The notes: a model not told the origin generated them from the letters alone. DNA of 64,000 bases from Ailanthus altissimus (GCA_946807835.1 OX327693.1:2311501-2375500); one strand, 5' to 3'; shown: positions 1 to 11,500, numbered from the stretch's first letter. Numbers and translations: made by a program.

Positions 1-1
1 A

Positions 2-421
2 TTATTTTCCGCAGCGCCGCTCTTGGTGCCACATGAATCTTCAAGTGATTGCACCATCGAGGACTATGATGTGCCACCTTCCACGATGTTATTGATCAAT
101 GCATGGGCCATTCATAGGGATCCCAAGAACTGGGATGATCCTTTGAGTTTCAAGCCAGAACGATTCGAGAAAATAGAAGGTGAGGGTTACAAGTTTGTGC
201 CATTTGGGCTAGGAAGAAGAGCCTGCCCTGGGGCTGGCCTTGCGCATAGAGTAATGGGATTGTCTTTGGCTGCATTAATTCAGTGCTTTGAGTGGGAGAG
301 AGTTAGTAAAGAAGAAGTGGACTTGACCGAAGGAATGGGTATAATTATGCCTAAAGTCGAGTCATTAGAGGCTTTTTGCTAAGTACGCGAGCCCATGTTA
401 AAAGTCCTTTCGGAGCTTTAG
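2..421 (+). pseudogene. CYP81-like cytochrome P450, last-exon fragment (copy 1)
   Basis: This is the C-terminal part of a plant A-type P450, a haem monooxygenase held on the ER membrane. The open frame enters from before the window and reads through the K-helix neighbourhood, a PERF motif and the haem loop [10 protein letters not shown], whose Cys is the iron ligand. It is nearly identical to copy 3 (41041-41655), including about 150 bp of 3' flank. A TAA at 380-382 stands where the other copies have a Lys codon after EAFC, so the protein loses its last 12 residues; the ancestral TAG is at 419-421. AATAAA at 544-549 is a likely polyadenylation signal, also present in copy 3. Because the rest of the gene lies outside the window, it may still be expressed in a slightly shortened form. 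The CYP81 assignment rests on resemblance to that family and is fairly sure; the substrate is unknown. Confidence 0.85.
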
Positions 422-575
422 TAGCACCGATGCTTGATCGATTTTCTGAATCTTCGGAATAAGTAAAAGTTTATTGTTGTATTTGTTTTTCTTTATGTAC
501 AATTGAGACTTGGCATTGTATTATTGTCTTTTCTTGTAAGCTTAATAAAAGACATTTTTATATGAGTATTGCATT

Positions 576-2344
576 AATAAAGCTCACAAATGGGAACACG
601 GAAGATATGCTTCACGTTGAGCTAAATAAATACGCAAGGAGTTTATGAGTGGATACTTCAATTATTTTTATAATTTTTATTTCATAATTTAAAAAAAATA
701 TATATTTTAAAGCATGATGATCATGATTTTTCTTTATAGTTAATAAGATTTATATTTTTTTTCAATGACAACTTATCTTTAATGATGTTTTTATTTTATG
801 AAATAATTTATTTTATATTATAGAGAAAACATCCATATTATTATTTTTGGATCACGATATGTTTATACTCGAGATAGTACTTTTCATGTATTAGCAATAA
901 TGTTTCTTTTAGGTGGTTTGACATTCAAATAGTATGAGATATGATATAATGAAATGTTATAAATATATTTGTTTTATAAAAGAAATGATTTTGAAACTAC
1001 TAGGCTGTACTCTCACTCCTTCAAATAAAAATATGAGATTCGGGTTTTTGGGCCTAATTTGTATACACATAGGCTTTAGGCCATGTGTATGGGTACTTGC
1101 TCTTTGGAAGTTAGTTTGCTTTGTGCATGCATACAACGAAGATATGAGATAAGATATGATATGAGTTCGCCAATGCTCTGGCCGTGAAACATTCTAAGTA
1201 TGACAAGATTTCTCCCTGAGCACTAATTTAGTATGGTTTTCTTTATAAATAATAGTATATAATATTTTAAATATCAAATGTGTTTGATCGTACTTAACTA
1301 AGAAAAGATATGATAATAGATTTCATATTTGTGCTTGAGTACATTATTTTATGACAGCTTATATTTTTAATGATCCAACTATTATTTATAAAATGTATTT
1401 TTATAATAAGCAATTTCACATAGAGATCTTATAAGTTTAAAGTAAAGATCATTTTATGCGCTTTAATTATTTTTTATAATAGTAAGAGAAATGCTATTTA
1501 TATATTTATCATATGTTTTTGAAATTAATTTATATTTCAAACCACATCCATTCACTGGATTATTCAATTCACCCTATTTTTATTAAATTCTCACCCACCA
1601 TTGCGAGATTGTAAAAACGAATTAGCTTAGTAGAGTTCAAGCCTAGAAGTTAAATCAAACAATAGTATAAGAAGTCATTAATTTAAAAAATAGTATATTT
1701 TTATTGTTGTAATATAGTTCATTACTTGACAATTATTCAACCTTGTGTATTTAGTATTAAATGCATAATTTGGGGTAGTGTTATAATAATGTTTAATTTA
1801 TAAAATATGAGTATTGTTCCTCTTAATGGTAAAGGATAATAAGTGAGAAGTTTTGGATGATTGTTTGTTAATTTGTGATGAAGTAAATATTACAAATGGA
1901 TAGTATGATAGATAAAAAAATTTTACGAGATAGTTGAAAAGAAAGAAAGAAAATATTAATTTTGATGACCACACCATTTTTTAGAGATGAACGATTTAGC
2001 ACTTGCCTCAAATTAAAAAACTCGTGGTGGGTTATTTTAATATGCATTAATTAAATAAAAAAAATTTAACGGTTAATTTTAAAAATTACAAATAATTATC
2101 ATTCAATTAATTGTCACCTCAAGTGAGACGAGAAGAAAATGAAATATGAGTTGAATAATGTTCAAATTGAAAACACTCGTGTTTATCCATTATTTATTAA
2201 TTTTAGAACCTCAAGATGCTATTATTTAAGTAATTTCTTTTTATATGCTGAATTTTAAATAACGTTGAATGATAGAATTTGAATAAATTATTTTATTTTT
2301 TTATAATTAAACACGTTGATGAGTGTAACTTTTAAATTTAAACA
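576..2344. other. AT-rich intergenic DNA
   Basis: Similarity to the 3' flank of CYP81 copy 3 stops near 575, which marks a duplication breakpoint. Beyond it I see only AT-rich DNA with short open frames that lack codon bias or recognisable motifs. No RNA gene or clear repeat was found. Confidence 0.6.
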
Positions 2345-2749
2345 TGCCAGTAGAGGAGTCTAACTAGTTATGAGGTATACCCTGGCATAACACCTTGAAC
2401 GGCCCTTTGCCTTGGCTGATTTTTTGTTGCCTGACCTTTTACATAACGTAGTAACAACTCCTGAATAGGATCTGGAACCGAAAATAAAATATGAAGATGA
2501 AAATAACTCTTTTTTTAATTTCAGTCTTTCTGATACAGAGGATCCCTTGAGAAAGGACAACTGTAGAGCATACTTGTCTGGGTAGGTTTTTTTTAAAACT
2601 TAAAAAATGGTCAACTCATTTTATGCCTTTGATACTTGAGAGAGACTTTAGAGAACTACCGGAGGAGGATTTAGAAACTCATGGTTAAGGAAAATTTGGA
2701 ATTTTATTTCCTTTCTCCAACTTATTTTTTACAAAAGGAAGGAGTGGCC

Positions 2750-2756
2750 TTATATA
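2750..2756 (-). promoter_or_regulatory. Candidate caulimovirid TATA box (left arm)
   Basis: The minus strand reads GGTTATATAAGG here, downstream in viral orientation of the last coding region. This is where caulimovirids start their pregenomic RNA. The right arm keeps a matching TATATAAG at 22806-22813. Activity is not shown by the sequence. Confidence 0.5.
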
Positions 2757-2892
2757 ACCTGGGACTCCGAATACAAATAAAGATACTGACTTTTGACATG
2801 GCACGCAGACCACTATACAAGAAAATATAACTTTTAAAAAGAACAGACTTTTGCTTAATAATGGACACGCGTAAAGGGAACATAAAAGTTGG

Positions 2893-2952
2893 GCCACGTG
2901 ATAATTGTGAGCATAAAGGCTCTATTTTTTAGGACTTATTTTATCACGTGGC
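2893..2952. promoter_or_regulatory. Inverted pair of G-boxes upstream of the viral TATA
   Basis: GCCACGTGATAA at 2893-2904 and its exact reverse complement TTATCACGTGGC at 2941-2952 form a 12-bp inverted repeat with a 36-bp loop. Each half holds CACGTG, the core bound by plant bZIP and bHLH factors. It lies about 140-200 bp upstream of the viral TATA. The right arm keeps only one half near 22613, the other having drifted. Confidence 0.5.
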
Positions 2953-3059
2953 TTAGGTTGTGAAGCTTGATCAGCTGGACCCACTAGGGCTTCCGTCATC
3001 ATGGAACTGTTTCCAGGCACGCTTGGCCAGTATGCTTTCATATTCTTCCATGAACTCTT

Positions 3060-3980
3060 CCAGCTGTTTGATGTCGTCATTGCTTTCATCATGAATTTTA
3101 TCTTCTTATGGGGCTAACTCACGGCTTAGCAGTCTTGCTTCTTGTTGGGCTTGTGACTCGGTAAGTGAGAGTTGAGCATCTTGGTACAGGGAGAGGGATA
3201 GGTCTGGTGGTCCTGCAGGGGTAGGTGGGGCATCATGTATCTGAGTGTCTGTCTCCTAGGGTTCGATGGGATGATTATAGGAGGAGAGTTTTCGTGATCG
3301 ATTCTGGCTCGATAGTTCTAGTAGTATTGTTGGGTATAGCATTGGTGTTGTTCACTCTATCTATATTTGTGGATGTTGGATGCTTGTTGGAGTCTGTATG
3401 AGAAGTCTTCGTCTGTGGTTTCCCAAGGGGCACAGTCTTCAGGGTCTATCCATACAGTTGGTGGGATGATCTGGTTTTTCTTTGCAAGAACTCTTTCTAG
3501 TTCTCTCATTTCTGCTCTGTGGTTATCCCGGAACAGATGCAGGGGGTATGAAAACATAAAGTAGTCCTCGCCGATAGGGTAGTAATGCACCTCATGATCG
3601 GATATAATCATTCCCTTATGTTGGAAGAGAAAGATGATATGAAATCTTCTGGGCGGCATTCTTGATTGGCTGTGTTGATGTATTAGCCTCTTGAACTTGA
3701 CTAGCCATTGTTCATGGGGAAAAATCATTGTAAGAATGTTATTGTTCCGTGGCTAGACGAGACTGTTTCGAGCCATTTTTTTGTCTTCAGGACAGGAAAT
3801 TTCATTACAATGGTGTATGAATCTAACAGGTACCATAACAGGTAAAGAAAGCTTTTGGACCAAGCTTTGAAAGGGGTGATGGTGAATAGGTAGAAGAATG
3901 GGTAGGTTAGGTTGAATAGCGGGGTGCCAAGAGTGCCCCATCAATTTTTTTCAACAGCTTGGATGGCATACTCTCTTATG
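3060..3980 (-). pseudogene. Caulimovirid C-terminal region, function unknown (left arm)
   Basis: Downstream of RNase H the minus strand carries a conserved-looking stretch. The longest open part, 3357-3728, begins MIFPHEQWLVKFKRL and includes a DHEVHYYP segment, an aromatic YFMFSYPLHLF segment and WIDPEDCAPW. A charged, possibly coiled-coil tail follows toward 3060. Stops split it, for example between 3753 and 3728. The same region is at about 21640-22560 in the right arm. I do not recognise the domain; it may be the C-terminus of the polyprotein or a separate downstream viral frame. Confidence 0.55.
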
Positions 3981-4019
3981 AGTTCACTGGGGTCTGACCT
4001 GATAGTTCTCGTCCTGATT

Positions 4020-5490
4020 CTTTATTCAAATTCTGGAGGGACAAACGGGACTGGTGGATGGATGATGAAAGATTTTAGAGGAATAGCGGGGGAGGAAGCA
4101 GAGGACGAGGAGGCTGCCATCAGGAGGATAGTGGAATAAGACTTGTGTTTTGGCCTATTGATCGTGTGTTTGGTAGTGATGTGGTTGGTGAGTGGGTTGT
4201 TAGTATTTATAGGATTTTGGGAGAGGAAGTCAGCTACTGTGTTGTCTTTGCCTTTGATGTGTTTCACTTCAAATGAGAAATTTGAGAACTACTGTTTCCA
4301 CCTTAGCAGTTACTGGTTTGGAATGCGTTTCTGTTTAAACTTCATCATGTGAGAAAATGTTGACATGTCCAGTTCGACCATGAATTTGTGTCAAATTAAG
4401 TAAAATTCAAAAATTTCAATTGTTCATTTTACTGCCAATATTTCTTTAAAGGTGCTATAGCAGTGGAGTTCTGAGTCTGAAAAGGCCCCGCTTTTATATC
4501 CGCAAATTTGTCTTTTTCCATTGATTTCTTCTAGGAGGATGGCCCCTCAATGGTAGTCGCTTGTATCTTTCTGTAGGATTCTCTTTTCATGTGATGGGAT
4601 CTGTAAGGGCAGCAGATCTGTTGCTTTTTCTTTGAGCAGTTTTATGACTAACGTCTATTGCTGTTGCCACTGTGGAGGATTCTTTTTTAGCATATGAAAC
4701 AGGGGCTTTGTGATCTATGAGAGGTGCTGTATGAAATCCGACATGTAATTTATAATGCCGAGGAATTATTGGATTTGGGTCTTTGTCAGGTTATCCTCAG
4801 GGAATCTGGTCAGCTGTTCTGTAATGTGGGGTTGGAGTTCGTATTGTCCATTCTTTATTCGTATCCCTAGAAAATCTATTTCTTCAAAACCTGCGTGGCA
4901 CTTGGTGGGTGAGATCATGATGCCCTTTTCTTGTAGAATGCTGCCAAATCTCAAAAGGAGATCATAGTGTTCGTCAACATTTTTTGAGAAAAGTATGATA
5001 TTATATATGTAGATGAGGGCCTGGTCTTAGATTTGTTCAAAGATTTTCATTATCGTTTTCTGAAAAAGGGATGGGGCAGTCTTGAGACCGAAAGGTAGAA
5101 CGGTCCACTGGTAGTGTTGGTGAGGTGTCCAGAATCCTGTTTTGTGTCGGTCATCAGGGTGGACCCTAATTGCCAGAATTCTGTTTTTAGGTCAAATTAT
5201 GAAAATACCTTTGTCTATGCAATCATTGAGAATAGCGCTTGCTTGTTGGGTAGAGGAAACTTGTCATCCTATAGAAAAGAGTTTAGAGGTTGATAATTAA
5301 TGACCAATCTTAATTTTTCTCTAATTTACTCACTGCGTTTGTTGACGTAGAAGGCTTGGCAGGCCTATTGTGAGGAAGTGGGTTTAATAAGTCCCTCTTG
5401 TAACAGTTGTGTGAATTCTGCGTTGGCTATGTCAACATGGTCTGATGGTATGCCAGGGTGGCTAGCTTTGGTTTGGTTGATATGTTCGTT
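4020..5490 (-). pseudogene. Caulimovirid reverse transcriptase and RNase H (left arm)
   Basis: Pieces of RT and RNase H are readable in several frames on the minus strand. The segment at 4766-4954 (KCHAGFEEIDFLGIRIKNGQ) is the RT palm-thumb region. The frame 4022-4267 begins at the end of RNase H with MKHIKGKDNTVADFLSQNP. The catalytic motif at 5000-5011 reads Tyr-Ile-Tyr-Asn where the family has Tyr-X-Asp-Asp, so both aspartates are gone. In-frame stops include 5365-5367 and 4547-4549, both shared with the right arm. It cannot encode an active enzyme. Confidence 0.75.
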
Positions 5491-5529
5491 CATGTAGAAA
5501 GGTAGTCGGATAAAATATTCTTGGTTTTT

Positions 5530-6006
5530 TCACAATGGGTAGGGACATTTGAGGAGGAATTCAGAGTGACTGTTTGATGCAGACTGGTGTTTGATTTGTT
5601 CAAAGACAGCATTGAGAGGAGTGATGAAAAAATAGTTTGGGATGGTTGACCATGGTAAAAAATAGGCTTTGAACTTCAATCCATTAGGCTTGGTAAAGAC
5701 TTTCTTTTTTAAGAGTTTTTGGATCAAATCAAAGCCTATGATCAGGTCTTTTTCTGTGAGGTCCGAGCCTAATAGTTTATGGCGGATTTTGAGGTTTGGA
5801 AAGAACTGTAGATAAATTATCTTACTGATTATGGATACAGTAAATAATTCATTGTTGGCTGTTCGGAAGGTTTGGTGATAGGGTTTTCGGTAGGACTCGG
5901 GGAGGATGATTGGGTTGAGAATTGAAGCAGCAGTGCCGGTGTCAAGTAGTCTAATAACTTTAATTGGCTTACTGTATTTGGACGGGTATAGCTGGAGTTC
6001 TAGCAT
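5530..6006 (-). pseudogene. Caulimovirid aspartic protease (left arm)
   Basis: An open stretch of 158 codons carries the retroviral-type protease active site LLDTGTAAS near its start, followed by a second conserved block around DLIIGFDLIQ. In the virus this enzyme cuts the polyprotein. The protease core is intact here, but a stop at 5530-5532 separates it from RT, and the coat region upstream is broken. The right-arm copy (19561-20035) differs by roughly 4% over about 365 bp by my count. Confidence 0.75.
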
Positions 6007-6149
6007 TGGGACGGATACTGTGTGTAGTTGTTTGAATGGTATGGGTGACTGTAATGGCTCTGTTTGGATTTTTAGTGACTACGAGACAGAGTTTGAGGTG
6101 AATTCTGATTCGGATTCTGAGTAAACAAGGATTGTGTTGCTGTCCTTGC

Positions 6150-6870
6150 AGCTTTGTTCAGACAAAAGAGATTCCAGGTCTGAATTGATGGGTTCGTCTT
6201 TTTACAATGGCACTGATGGCTGACATCATTTTTTTCCTTTTGTCTTTCTCAGCATATTTTTTTGCAAAATGTCCTTTTTACCCACAAATAAAGCACCTGT
6301 TCATTTTTCTCGAAATAACGGATTTTCTTTGGAAAAAATCTCTTCTTGGACTTGGGTGGACGGGAGAATGGTTGCCTAATTTTGAACTTCCGGTGATGAT
6401 GCTTTTTCTGAGTTCTGCAAGAGCATTCTTTTCCAGGGCATTTAATCTACAGATCATGTCATTTACAAGCCTTTTGGATTCTTTTGCCCGTGAGATCAAA
6501 ATCTTTAAAGAATTTATGGCGTGCACATAACTTGTCTAGAGCTGATAAGACTGTCTGTTGGATCATTTCTATGGAGGAGTTCTGCAGATTTCTGTTCTTT
6601 AAATCAATGAGTCTTAGAGCCTCTTGTCCCAGTGATTCTGGAACTGAATTAAGATAGGTTTGTTTCAGATTAGGGTCATCAATTCCCAGAATGTAATATC
6701 TGGCTGTAGCTTTTTTGAATTGTAATTCAAGGTCTTTTTGTTTGTATGAGCAACACTTCATCTTAAAGAATTCTTCGCGAGCTTTGTCTGTTACTGGCCT
6801 TCTTTTTCGACAAATTCATTAAATAAAATGCCAATGAACTGTTCGATTGAATCATTTTGTTGTAACATAC
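6150..6870 (-). pseudogene. Caulimovirid coat-protein region with broken zinc knuckle (left arm)
   Basis: The frame 6459-6761 on the minus strand (from MKCCSYKQKDLELQFKKA) is the coat core that packages nucleic acid. A basic Cys/Lys-rich stretch follows, then a CCHC-type knuckle near 6265-6295. The knuckle reads CFICG, then a TAA stop at 6278-6280, then KGHFAKKY, so the last Cys of the motif is Tyr. The right arm carries the same stop and the same Tyr. A frameshift lies just upstream of the knuckle. Confidence 0.7.
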
Positions 6871-6952
6871 GCTGCCTATATTCTTCTAAATGGAGGTACC
6901 AGTATTTTAGTATTCCTTGAAATCGGGTGATGGCATTTTGTATGACTTCATG

Positions 6953-6957
6953 GATGG
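6953..6957. repeat. Target-site duplication of the Ty3 element (left)
   Basis: GATGG here and at 15002-15006 flank the element exactly. The uninterrupted viral sequence in the right arm, read in reverse near 18610, has the site once, which confirms insertion into viral DNA. Confidence 0.9.
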
Positions 6958-6959
6958 TG

Positions 6960-6994
6960 TAATACACGTGTATTACAATAATACACGTGTATTA
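6960..6994. promoter_or_regulatory. Tandem 16-bp palindromes with G-box core at the LTR edge
   Basis: TAATACACGTGTATTA occurs at 6960-6975 and again at 6979-6994, separated by CAA. Each is a perfect palindrome around CACGTG. The pair is kept exactly in the 3' LTR (13451-13466, 13470-13485). Possible roles are a transcription-factor site or an integrase end signal; neither is shown. Confidence 0.6.
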
Positions 6995-7092
6995 TATATA
7001 TAAAGCTTAGTGTAAAAAAAAAAGAGAGAGAAGAGGTTAAAGCGGTGGCCGTTTTTATATATATATATTTTTTTGTTTTGCTTTCTTCATTT

Positions 7093-7312
7093 AAGAAGAA
7101 AAGCAATTGAAACAGAAGAAGAAAAGAAGCAGAGCCGAACAGAGGAGAGAAAGAAAGAAAGAAGAAAAACTGAAAGAAAGAAAAGAAAAGAAAGAAAAGA
7201 AAGAAGAAAAAGAAAAGAAGAAGAAAAGGAAAAAGAAAAGAAAGGGAAAGGAAGAGACGGGAAGGAAAAAGAGAAAGAAAAAGAAAAAGAAGGAAAAGAA
7301 AAGAAAATAGGA
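7093..7312 (+). repeat. Purine-rich GAAA-type tract in the 5' LTR
   Basis: About 200 bp of almost pure A/G on the plus strand; 7172-7257 has no pyrimidine. The matching tract in the 3' LTR (13600-13830) is longer and accounts for most of the LTR length difference. Such mirror-like purine runs can form triplex DNA. Confidence 0.8.
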
Positions 7313-8493
7313 AATTTTAGGAAATTAGTTGGGTAGTCAGAATTATATCCAGTGGTTTAGCGGGTAATAGTTTTACGTTATTAGAATATTTAGATTTTAA
7401 TATTTATAACACATATCGATAATAATGATGTATTTTTACACCCTATGATATAGGAGGTGTGCCGATAGCGGGTAGATCTCAGAATCCAGACCCAGCTCAG
7501 GATTAGTACACTTTTGTGAGTGGATAACTATATATATTTTATATGTTTTCAATACAACCAATTATGATTTAATTGCGCGTTATCAGATTTAATTATGATT
7601 TATTTTAGATAGAAAAATATTTATACTATTTAGTATAATCAGAAATATTTTAGAATTTATTATAGTATAGTTTATAATTATATTCAGTACAGAAATAATT
7701 ATTTCAGAATAATTATGGTCATGATATTATATTGTAATAGTTTTTGAACCACCATATGCGTACCCTCCCCTTTAGTGTAGTTGCTCTGCGCATGCGTTAG
7801 ACCAGTTTAGTTTGCTCTGCCCGAGCGATGCAGCATTCCGCTGGGTTAAACCAGCTTAGATTCCCCGCTCTGCCTGTGCGTGAGTTACTCCGCCAGGTTA
7901 AACCAAATTTTCCCCGGGTACAAGTTTGGTGTGGTTTTCAGTATATATATGTAATACATGTTTTCAGAATTAAGTTACATATATTCAGCTTGATAATAGA
8001 TTTTATGATAGTTTGCACTTTCAGATTTTCAGATCCCAGTATTATGTCATGATTTTAATTTCAGCACAGATTTTATGACAGTTCATATTTTCAGTACAAG
8101 TTTATTGATTACTCAGTATACAGTTTTATGATTATTTTATCATACAGATTTATACGTGTACAATACATATAAAGTATATGATATTTTCAGATTATGTCCA
8201 CTCACTGAGCCACAAGCTCACCCTTTTTCCTATTTTCCCTATTTTTCTCAGGTTGTCACAGGAATTTGTGCAGTGTGATACAGTCATCACATTTTGAGGT
8301 TGGGCCAACGTGCATAGCTGCATAAGTGTTTTAGTCTATGTATTTGTATATGTTTTTGTATATTGGATGTACACTTTTGTTAAGGCAGATAGCCTCATTG
8401 TATCATATGTATGAGTAAAGAGTATGTTAGTCACATGTCATCGCAAGATCTGTCTCGATTCTCGAAGAGAGGTCGGGTCGGGTCCTATCAGTT

Positions 8494-8505
8494 TGGTATC
8501 AGAGC
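8494..8505 (+). promoter_or_regulatory. Primer-binding site (initiator tRNA-Met type)
   Basis: TGGTATCAGAGC, three bases after the 5' LTR, is the usual complement of the 3' end of plant initiator tRNA-Met, which primes minus-strand DNA synthesis. Confidence 0.9.
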
Positions 8506-8591
8506 ATGGTTTTAGATTCTGTAGACTAGTACATGATACATGCATGTTAGAGATGTCATTAATAAATTGTTGCATTTTATAGATTTTCATC

Positions 8592-11500
8592 ATGCGTCCA
8601 CGTGGCCGACCTCGCACAAAACTTGTGGCTGAACTGGGAGCTCCCTTAGTATCAGATAGAAGGGATGAATCTATTAGAGAGGAAGTAGCTGAGTCAGTTC
8701 CCCCTGTACCCATACCTCAAACTCAGCCCGATCCTATTGTAGAGGAGATGCACCCTCAGCCAGTACCACAACCTGTGACACAGCCTACACAGGGACAGCC
8801 TGATAGACCTGCCCTAGAGCAATCCATAGATAGACTGGCTCACTTAGTTACAGTTGCAGTGGAGAGACAAACACAGGGACCACCTAAGAGAGAGAATACA
8901 ATAGAGCGTGTTCGTAGTTTGGGGGCAGAGAATTTTTCAGGCACTACAGAGCCAGCTGATGCAGAGTCATGGTTGACTAGAGTAGAACGGATATTTGATG
9001 TTATGAGATGTACTGATGATGAGAGAGTTTCCTTTGCTACATTTTTACTTGAGGGTGGGGCATACCACTGGTGGAGATCAGTATCACGTAGATATGGAGG
9101 GGTGATTAGCTGGGCTGATTTTTGTAAAGAATTTAATGTTAAATTCTTTCTTATGGTTTACCAAGACATCCAGGCTAGTAAGTTCTTTGAGCTAGAACAA
9201 GGATTGATGACAGTAGAGGAGTACGAGAACCGTTTTATAGAGTTATCGAGGTTCGCTTCTTATGCAATACAGAATGAGAGGGATAAATGTAAGAGGTTTG
9301 AACAGGGCCTTAGAGGCAATATCAGGACAACAATTACAGCTATGGGGCACGTTGATTTCAGTGAGTTGGTAGGGGCTGCAATGAGAGTTGAGAGAAGCCT
9401 AGTAGAGGCACGCAGAGCCCAGTCATTCAAGCAGAGACCAGGCCATAGTTGGTCAGTTGGTGGATCAAGTAGCAGTAGAGCATCTGGAGGAGAGACATCC
9501 CATGCAGGGTATTCTGGTAGACAACGGTATGGTCAGAGCCCTATACTATCAGGAGGACAGAGACAGAGTTCTAGTCAGAGTATTGTGCCTCCATCTGTTG
9601 GAAGCAACATAGGGAGTCAGAGGCCCCGAGGTGGTAGCCAGTTAAGTAGTAGTGCAAGCATAAGAAGGTACCCTCAGTGTTCCATGTGTAGGAGGAGTCA
9701 TGAGGGACAGTGTCTGAGAGGTTTTAGAGGTTGCTACCATTACGGACAAGCTGGACATTTGAGGAGAGATTGCCCTCATCTTCTTCAGAGTAGCAACTTA
9801 GTACAGAGTACAGCTTCTCAGGGTTTTCAAGGTGGCAGTGGCAATATTCAGAGGCCTAGAGGATCTCAGACAGGAGAGCCTATCTCTAGTACTGGTGTAC
9901 AACCTAGAGCTTTAGGAGTTAGTAGAGATCCACAGAGGGGTCAACCAGATTGACCTCGTAGCCAGGCACGTGTATTTGCTTTGACTCAGCAAGAGGCACA
10001 GGCTACCCCAGATGTTGTTACAGGTATGCTGACTATTTTTGGCCGAGAGGCCTATATTTTAATTGATCCGGGCTCTACGCATTCTTTTATTTCCCATATC
10101 TTTGCTGTGCATGCGGATAGAATGTTAAAACCCCTAGATTGTAGTTTGGTGGTAGCCACACCAGTTGGAGAATCATTATTGGCTGAGAATGTATTTCGGG
10201 GTTGTGTTATCAAAGTGGGTAGTAGTGAAATGGTAGCAGATTTAATTCCTCTTGCTATACATGATTTTGATGCAATACTTGGGATGGACTGGTTAGCTAA
10301 TCACCATGCTACTGTAGACTATTTTTGAAAGGAAGTTATATTCAGAAGACACGGAGAGTCTGATATTATTTTTTGTGGAGAGCGACGAGTTCTTCCATCC
10401 TGTGTTATATCTACTATAACAGCTAAACGGTTGCTCAGAAAATGATGTTCAGCTTATATGGCACATGTTATTGATACCAGAGTCAATGGGGTTACATTAG
10501 AAGATATTCCAGTGGTAAGAGATTTTCCAAATGTATTTCCTGAAGATCTTTCAGGCTTACCACCAGATAGAGAGATTGATTTTGGTATTGATTTGGTTCC
10601 AAACATAACTCTTATCTCCAAAGCACCATACAGAATGGCCCCCTCAGAGTTAAAAGAATTGAAGACTCAGTTACAAGAATTGGTAGATAAGGGTTTCATC
10701 AGACCTAGTGTATCACCATGGGGAGCACCAGTATTGTTTGTTAAAAAGAAGGATGGAACTTTGAGGCTATGCATTGATTATCGGGAGCTAAATAAAGTCA
10801 CTATACGCAACAAGTATCCACTCCCTCGCATTGATGATTTATTTGATCAGTTACAGGGTGCAAAGATTTTCTCAAAGATCGATCTACGATCAGGGTATCA
10901 TCAGTTAAAGATCAGAGATACTGATGTGGCTAAGACTGCTTTCAGAACTCGATATGGGCATTATGAGTTTTTAGTAATGCCATTTGGGTTAACTAATGCT
11001 CCAGCTGCATTCATAGACCTTATGAATAGGGTATTTCGTCCCTATCTTGATCGATTTGTTATAGTTTTTATTGATGATATTCTTGTGTATTCACGGAGTA
11101 CAGAGGAGCATGTAGAGCATTTGAAGATAGTGCTACAGATTTTGAGAAATAAACAGTTATATGCCAAGTTCAGTAAATGTCAGTTTTGGCTAGATAAAGT
11201 TGCATTTCTGGGCCATGTGATCTCAGCAGATGGAATTTATGTGGATCCTCAAAAAATTGAAGCTGTAGTAAATTGGGAGCGACCGGCTAGTGTGACAGAA
11301 ATTAGAAGTTTTCTTGGTCTAGTAGGTTATTATCGAAGATTTGTTAAAGACTTTTCTAAGATTGCTGCACCGCTTACAAAGTTGACTAGGAAAAATGTAA
11401 AGTTTGTGTGGACTGATGAATGTGAAGATAGCTTCCAAGAGCTTAAAAAGAGATTGACTTCAACTCCTGTTCTCACTCTTCCATCTGACACCGAAGGATT

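Larger units (their letters stand above)
2345..6952 (-). mobile_element. Endogenous caulimovirid, left arm, distal segment
   Basis: This is integrated DNA of a plant pararetrovirus read on the minus strand. In viral order it holds the end of the coat region with its zinc knuckle, protease, reverse transcriptase and RNase H, a C-terminal region of unknown function, and the intergenic promoter. It continues the segment at 15007-17499; the Ty3 element at 6958-15001 splits the two. The same sequence occurs in reverse at about 18606-22862. The one-polyprotein order (movement, coat, protease, RT, RNase H) resembles petuvirus or florendovirus members of the Caulimoviridae, but I cannot fix the genus. 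Many stops and frameshifts make it non-coding. The outer edge near 2345 is a guess from the drop in GC content. Confidence 0.8.
6958..8490 (+). repeat. 5' LTR of the Ty3 element
   Basis: It begins TGTAATACAC and ends CCTATCA, so it has the TG...CA ends of LTRs. It matches 13449-15001 along its length. Features inside are two 16-bp palindromes at the left edge, a long A/G-only tract (7172-7308, two interruptions) and several TATA-like sites. The small open frames within it (K/E-rich near 7073-7336, and 7828-8052) are by-products of composition and are not called as genes. Confidence 0.93.

Noticed and set aside
2526..2542. Possible tRNA-Met primer site of the virus (minus strand TGTATCAGAAA)
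   Set aside because: Only a partial match to the usual primer site and no counterpart in the right arm, so not listed as a feature.
5906..6530. Plus-strand frames in the left viral arm (and 19035-19358 minus in the right arm)
   Set aside because: They are the antisense shadows of the protease and coat frames and occur as mirror images in both arms.
7073..7336. K/E-rich open frames in the purine tract of both LTRs (also 13608-13847)
   Set aside because: They come from A/G-only sequence in an LTR, differ between the two LTRs and show no protein-like composition.
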